From positions 3,224,001-3,288,000 of the forward strand of contig NZ_CP046956.1 of NCBI RefSeq assembly GCF_017792025.1: a stretch of DNA of 64,000 bases. Reading direction: 5' to 3'. The position numbers and the translations under genes were made by a program. The notes beneath the pieces are model-generated. The model searched no databases. It was not told the DNA's origin and saw only the letters and a program-made list of their open reading frames with translations. Shown here piece by piece: positions 60,673 through 64,000 of the stretch; position 1 is the first letter of the stretch; each line of letters starts with the position of its first letter. This stretch comes from Sediminibacillus dalangtanensis. GTDB lineage: Bacteria > Bacillota > Bacilli > Bacillales > Amphibacillaceae.

Positions 60673-61743
60673 TCATTGGGACACATAAACTCGGTTACGG
60701 CCATTCTTTTTAGCTTGATAAAGTGCTTTGTCCGCATCGTCGATTAAATCAGCCGCGTGTTTGGTTGTTTCATCAAAATTTGCAATTCCTATTGATACGG
60801 TGATATTTATTTGATGCCCGGAGTTTAAGATAAAAGTGAAGTCCTCAACATTTTTTCGGATCAGTTCACTTATCTCAATTGCCTGGTTAAGCCCGCAATC
60901 ACGTAAAATCGCTGTGAACTCTTCCCCTCCATTCCGGCTGACAATATCAAACGATCTAGTCGAGCTCTTTAAAATGCTGGCTAACTCTTTTAAAACAATG
61001 TCCCCTTCTGCATGGCCATACGTGTCATTTATCTTCTTGAAATAGTCAATATCGATATATAGGAGTGAAATCTTTTCATTTGTTCTTTCTTGGTTGAACA
61101 TTAACTGATTGAATACCTCATCAAACTTCCTGAAATTATTCAGCCCTGTCAAACCATCGGTGGCTGATTCTGCTTTGTATTGATTGAATAGTTCTTGGCT
61201 CCGTCTTATATATTCGATAATAGAAAACGAAATGAACCCAGCTAAGTAGGATATCCCCCAATAAATCGGAATCAAATGAAGCAACAGCTTTATATCATTT
61301 AACAGATAGAAGACAAGGACAGTAAAGACGAGATTAGAAAATGTGACCATCCAGAATATCTTTTTCTTTTTTGATAGTTGCCTGCGGGAAATCAGCAAAG
61401 CGGCAGCAGAAATGAATGTTACCAGGAATATGGCCGCAAAAGAGGAAGTGTTAAATCCGAAGAGAAAACGCCCAAAGATAATCAGCAAGCCTGCTGACAA
61501 CGTGGGCAAAAAACCTCCATAGTAAGCCATAATAATAATGGGAATATGACGTAAATCAATGATCGTGTTGCCGATATTCATGCTGTATTGCATCAATATA
61601 TTACTCAAGAGTCCACCGAATAACCCTATAATAATTTTTCTGGTTCGACTCGAGCTCCGACTCAGCGGTGAGGTACTTGTTACTTGCGTATAAAGAAATA
61701 ACAGAGAAGACAAAATCGCTAAGTCGGAGAGCAGTTCTTTCAT
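60673..61743 (-). CDS. Membrane diguanylate cyclase (5TM-5TMR-LYT + GGDEF)
   Basis: A protein of about 356 residues (ATG at 61743; ATGs up to 61818 are in frame). An N-terminal five-helix LytS/YhcK-like sensor domain (about 1-190) begins MKELLSDLAILSSLLFLYTQ. It is joined to a GGDEF domain with DGLTGLNNFRKFD, YIDIDYFKKINDTYGH and the active loop GGEEF. The inhibitory I-site RxxD (RSFD) lies five residues before GGEEF, so it should be an active c-di-GMP synthase with product feedback. It resembles DgcP/DgcK-type cyclases of Bacillus. The signal is unknown. Confidence 0.88.
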   Translation of the reverse strand: MKELLSDLAILSSLLFLYTQVTSTSPLSRSSSRTRKIIIGLFGGLLSNILMQYSMNIGNTIIDLRHIPIIIMAYYGGFLPTLSAGLLIIFGRFLFGFNTSSFAAIFLVTFISAAALLISRRQLSKKKKIFWMVTFSNLVFTVLVFYLLNDIKLLLHLIPIYWGISYLAGFISFSIIEYIRRSQELFNQYKAESATDGLTGLNNFRKFDEVFNQLMFNQERTNEKISLLYIDIDYFKKINDTYGHAEGDIVLKELASILKSSTRSFDIVSRNGGEEFTAILRDCGLNQAIEISELIRKNVEDFTFILNSGHQINITVSIGIANFDETTKHAADLIDDADKALYQAKKNGRNRVYVSQ

Positions 61744-61821
61744 AATAATCACTTGCATCACCATTGTTAAAATAGCATACAATTCCCCAAATAGAAATAA
61801 GAATGTTAACAATTTCACAGA

Positions 61822-61896
61822 GGGACTGACCCCAATAAGGGGTGGGGTCAGTCCCTAACACGTAGTTCCCTTACTGTTCGGGGACTGTCTCCGGGG
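61822..61896. repeat. GGGACTGACCCC-type hairpin repeat plus a degenerate second unit
   Basis: Arms GGGACTGACCCC and GGGGTCAGTCCC (61822-61855) with a 10-base loop, followed by GGGGACTGTCTCCGGGG (61880-61896), a worn copy of the other variant. It lies between the methyltransferase stop and the cyclase start. Confidence 0.8.
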
Positions 61897-61899
61897 AAT

Positions 61900-62676
61900 T
61901 TACTTAACTGCTTTCCAAATTGTCCAGCGGTCTTTTTCAGTTATGGGCTGATTGGATGGTAAGGATTGATCCACGTAGGTAACAAGTTGGTTTAACTCCT
62001 GTCTATCGAGTTCGTGCAAGATACTTCTCCCTGTTCTATTACGCAAATCATCCAGTAGCTGATGTTTGGAGGCATACTCTTGTCTTGTTTCCCACAATTT
62101 TACTTCTTCAATAGAATGAAATCCAGCATCAATTAGACTGCTTGTGACTTTCTGGGTTGAGTGACGCCGCTTCCCCTCTAAATCCTGCAACCAGGGAAAT
62201 AACTCAAACAAATAGCCTCTGACATGGTATGCACTGCCTATTTGAAAACAGTCTTCTGGTGTTCGGTCTTGGACAACTATATAGCCATTTGGCTCTAGAA
62301 TACGATAAGCCTCTTGAAAACAAGCATCTAAATCCGTTAAATGATGGATCAATGCCCTCTCAAGCACCAAATCACATAGTTCGCTTTGTAATCCAGTTTG
62401 TAAAGCGTCTCCCTTTCGAAAAGCCAAATTAGAATACGCTCCACAATTTTCCCTTGCTCCTTCCAACATGGCTTCCGAGGAATCAACCCCGATGACGAAA
62501 TTCACCCCCAAGTCAACAAGCGCCTGACTATAAATCCCGCCACCACATCCTATATCCGCTGCTAGTGAAACACTTTCAATGGGTACAAGACTCTCCACCG
62601 TTTTTCTCCAAGAAGAATCAGCATGTCTTGTGGTGTAAGCATGTCGATTACTACTGTCGTGAAAATCAATCCCCAT
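61900..62676 (-). CDS. Class I SAM-dependent methyltransferase
   Basis: A 258-residue methyltransferase. The SAM-binding motif I is SLAADIGCGGGIYSQAL, motif II VIGVDSSEAML, and LVLERALIHHL is the post-motif region of UbiE-like enzymes. A small-molecule substrate is likely but unknown. GGAAGG lies upstream of the ATG. Confidence 0.87.
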   Translation of the reverse strand: MGIDFHDSSNRHAYTTRHADSSWRKTVESLVPIESVSLAADIGCGGGIYSQALVDLGVNFVIGVDSSEAMLEGARENCGAYSNLAFRKGDALQTGLQSELCDLVLERALIHHLTDLDACFQEAYRILEPNGYIVVQDRTPEDCFQIGSAYHVRGYLFELFPWLQDLEGKRRHSTQKVTSSLIDAGFHSIEEVKLWETRQEYASKHQLLDDLRNRTGRSILHELDRQELNQLVTYVDQSLPSNQPITEKDRWTIWKAVK

Positions 62677-62710
62677 CCTGCCTCATCCTTCCCTATATGT
62701 GTTTTTAATC

Positions 62711-63166
62711 CTAAATATTCTTGAAAAATTCAGTTATTTCTGCTTTGTCGCCAGCCTGTTTATAATCCATCCTTTGATAAAAAGCTTTCGTTCCGCTCCA
62801 GGCTTTATTTGTTTCCAGTACAATTTTTTTATAATCAAGAAGTCTAGCCCTTTTCTCCAGGAAAGCAACCATTTCCCTGCCGAATCCTTTACCCCAGAAT
62901 TTATCCAGTACCGATATTCTGACGATTCTGCCAATCCTTGTTTCCTCCTCGACTAATCCACCAGTACATACAATCAACCCTCGATATATACCAATAAACA
63001 GGGTTCTGTCATTTCCTTGATAATAATCAATCGGACAAAATAAGTCTTCATTGAGCCCGTGATCGACATATCCAAAATAGTCATACAACCCTTCAAGGAT
63101 AACTTGCTTGGCCATGAACTGGGTTTGCAGATTAATAGGAACTATTTTAAGATCACTTGTTCTCAC
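62711..63166 (-). CDS. GNAT-family acetyltransferase
   Basis: A 151-residue acetyltransferase with the loop FWGKGFGREMV (acetyl-CoA binding) and the C-terminal TNKAWSGTKAFYQRMDYKQAG pattern spread over residues 121-141. It starts with GTG 13 bases after the HIT gene stop, with GGGGGT upstream, so it is in an operon with it. The substrate is unknown. Confidence 0.84.
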   Translation of the reverse strand: MRTSDLKIVPINLQTQFMAKQVILEGLYDYFGYVDHGLNEDLFCPIDYYQGNDRTLFIGIYRGLIVCTGGLVEEETRIGRIVRISVLDKFWGKGFGREMVAFLEKRARLLDYKKIVLETNKAWSGTKAFYQRMDYKQAGDKAEITEFFKNI

Positions 63167-63179
63167 TCACATACCCCCT

Positions 63180-63665
63180 TCAGCCATTCAATTCATTTTT
63201 TAAAGCTTCGATCGCCTCCATGGCTTCCGCATGGTTCTCTTCACTGTTCCGCTCATTGCGGGCGTAAAGGAGCACCGGTCTGACCGATTCGACAGAGCGG
63301 CCGAATGCATCCATCCATGGATAACGCGGCACCATCCAAGTATGGAAATGATGGGTGGTATCTTCGTTGTAAAAATAATATACAAAGTCAATTCCCAGTA
63401 TGTCTCTCTGTGCTTTACGAATTCTGGCAAGCAAGTGAATATAATCCAGTTGCTCCTTTTCCGTCAGTTCATCCAGGCCCTTGATATGCCGCTTGGAAGC
63501 CAGGATAATTAATCCCTTGATCGGATAGGCCACATCCTGGTGCGCATGGAAAAATTCTGTTTCGACAATAACGCCCCCGTCTGGTTCAATTGCTCCACTG
63601 GTCAAGGCGCAGCTGAGACATTCCACTTCCACTGTCTTTCCGTTCGATAACGTGATGGTTGGCAT
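63180..63665 (-). CDS. HIT-family protein, variant motif
   Basis: A 161-residue HIT-like protein. The histidine triad region reads HHFHTWMVPRYPWM (His105, His106, His108), so the classical HxHxHxx is incomplete: Trp110 stands where the third His would be. A Cys pair near residues 16-19 precedes it. I recall a HIT subfamily with HFHxWxxPR sequences; members may hydrolyse nucleotide conjugates or be inactive. It lies 29 bases after the HAD gene, probably in one operon with it and the GNAT gene. Confidence 0.75.
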   Translation of the reverse strand: MPTITLSNGKTVEVECLSCALTSGAIEPDGGVIVETEFFHAHQDVAYPIKGLIILASKRHIKGLDELTEKEQLDYIHLLARIRKAQRDILGIDFVYYFYNEDTTHHFHTWMVPRYPWMDAFGRSVESVRPVLLYARNERNSEENHAEAMEAIEALKNELNG

Positions 63666-63694
63666 GACACGTTTCCCCTTTTTAAAAATACATA

Positions 63695-64000
63695 TTAAAT
63701 TTCTGGCTGCTTACGCAAGGAAGGGATGATTGTTTTCAATTCCCCTAAACCGTCAATGACAACATCGGCTTGCGCCAGTTCTTCCTCACGAGCAAAATCG
63801 AAATCACACCCCACCGATAGCAATCCATTTTGCTTTGCAGCTTTAAAATCGGATAGCCTGTCACCAATTACCACTCCATCCTCTATCCCATATTTATCGA
63901 CGATCTGTTTGACTAGTTCCCCCTTATTCAACGAGTCAATTTGTTGAATACTGCATGTCTCGGTCACCCAGCGATCAAGCTGATAAAATTCTATGATAGC
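63695..64000 (-). CDS. HAD-family phosphatase, C-terminal part (5' end off window)
   Basis: The frame is open to the right edge, giving at least 101 residues. GVVIGDRLSDFKAAKQNG is HAD motif IV, which binds Mg through the Asp residues, and ADVVIDGLGELKTI is the usual C-terminal end. The nucleophile motif would lie beyond the window. Probably a phosphoglycolate-phosphatase-like enzyme. Confidence 0.8.
   Translation of the reverse strand, partial: AIIEFYQLDRWVTETCSIQQIDSLNKGELVKQIVDKYGIEDGVVIGDRLSDFKAAKQNGLLSVGCDFDFAREEELAQADVVIDGLGELKTIIPSLRKQPEI

Noticed and set aside
1..64000. CRISPR arrays, tRNA, rRNA, prophage or integrative element
   Set aside because: No regularly spaced repeats other than the coding 21-bp and the 13-bp arrays, no recognisable tRNA cloverleaf or rRNA, and no phage or conjugation genes were seen.

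Overview
The window is a chromosomal segment from a low-GC Gram-positive bacterium, most likely a Bacillaceae member of the Virgibacillus/Oceanobacillus/Gracilibacillus/Terribacillus type. The case rests on strong GGAGG ribosome binding sites, CcpA cre boxes, a YkoEDC thiamine ECF transporter behind a TPP riboswitch, CdnL (YdeB), YqjM/NamA, a YflT-like stress protein and a DUF1292 protein. No rRNA, tRNA, CRISPR array, prophage or intact insertion sequence was found. Genus-level placement is inference.

Left part (1-12 kb): a tricarboxylate (tricarballylate-like) uptake and oxidation locus on the minus strand: a two-component system, the TctC-TctB-TctA transporter and a TcuA-like flavoprotein, followed by a second organic-anion carrier that runs off the left edge. 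The tctC promoter overlaps a perfect cre box. Next to it, on the plus strand, is a CUT1 sugar ABC transporter with a binding protein and two permeases but no ATPase.

12-23 kb: the ykoEDC ECF transporter with its TPP riboswitch and terminator, then a minus-strand operon with a PRD regulator, ascorbate-family PTS IIA, IIB and IIC, a phosphotriesterase-family hydrolase, a creatininase-family protein and a SIS-domain protein. This looks like uptake and opening of a phosphorylated sugar lactone.

23-34 kb: CdnL, several decayed or small genes (a twice-frameshifted LURP-one gene, a 21-bp heptad-repeat pseudogene), an ABC exporter pair, a dispersed structured repeat, and an AraC-regulated trio (Gfo/Idh/MocA oxidoreductase, DUF993 protein, TIM-barrel isomerase/epimerase) suggesting an oxidative sugar pathway.

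34-51 kb: a very large secreted GH92 enzyme with glutamine at the usual catalytic-acid position (predicted mannose-1-phosphate diesterase type), a hydroxyacyl-CoA dehydrogenase, an SDR protein, a GH65 disaccharide phosphorylase, a purine permease with an unexplained structured leader, a decayed copy of the end of that permease gene, NamA and an aldo/keto reductase.

51-64 kb: accessory housekeeping: a VOC protein, a stress protein, a DoxX protein behind two perfect Fnr/Rex-like palindromes spaced 42 bp apart, DedA, several small membrane proteins (one frameshifted), DinB, Nudix, LD-carboxypeptidase, a DHA2 drug exporter, acetyltransferases, a HepT-MntA toxin-antitoxin pair, a membrane diguanylate cyclase, a methyltransferase, a HIT protein and a partial HAD phosphatase. 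GGGACTGTCCC/GGGACTGACCCC hairpin repeats are scattered through the last 5 kb.
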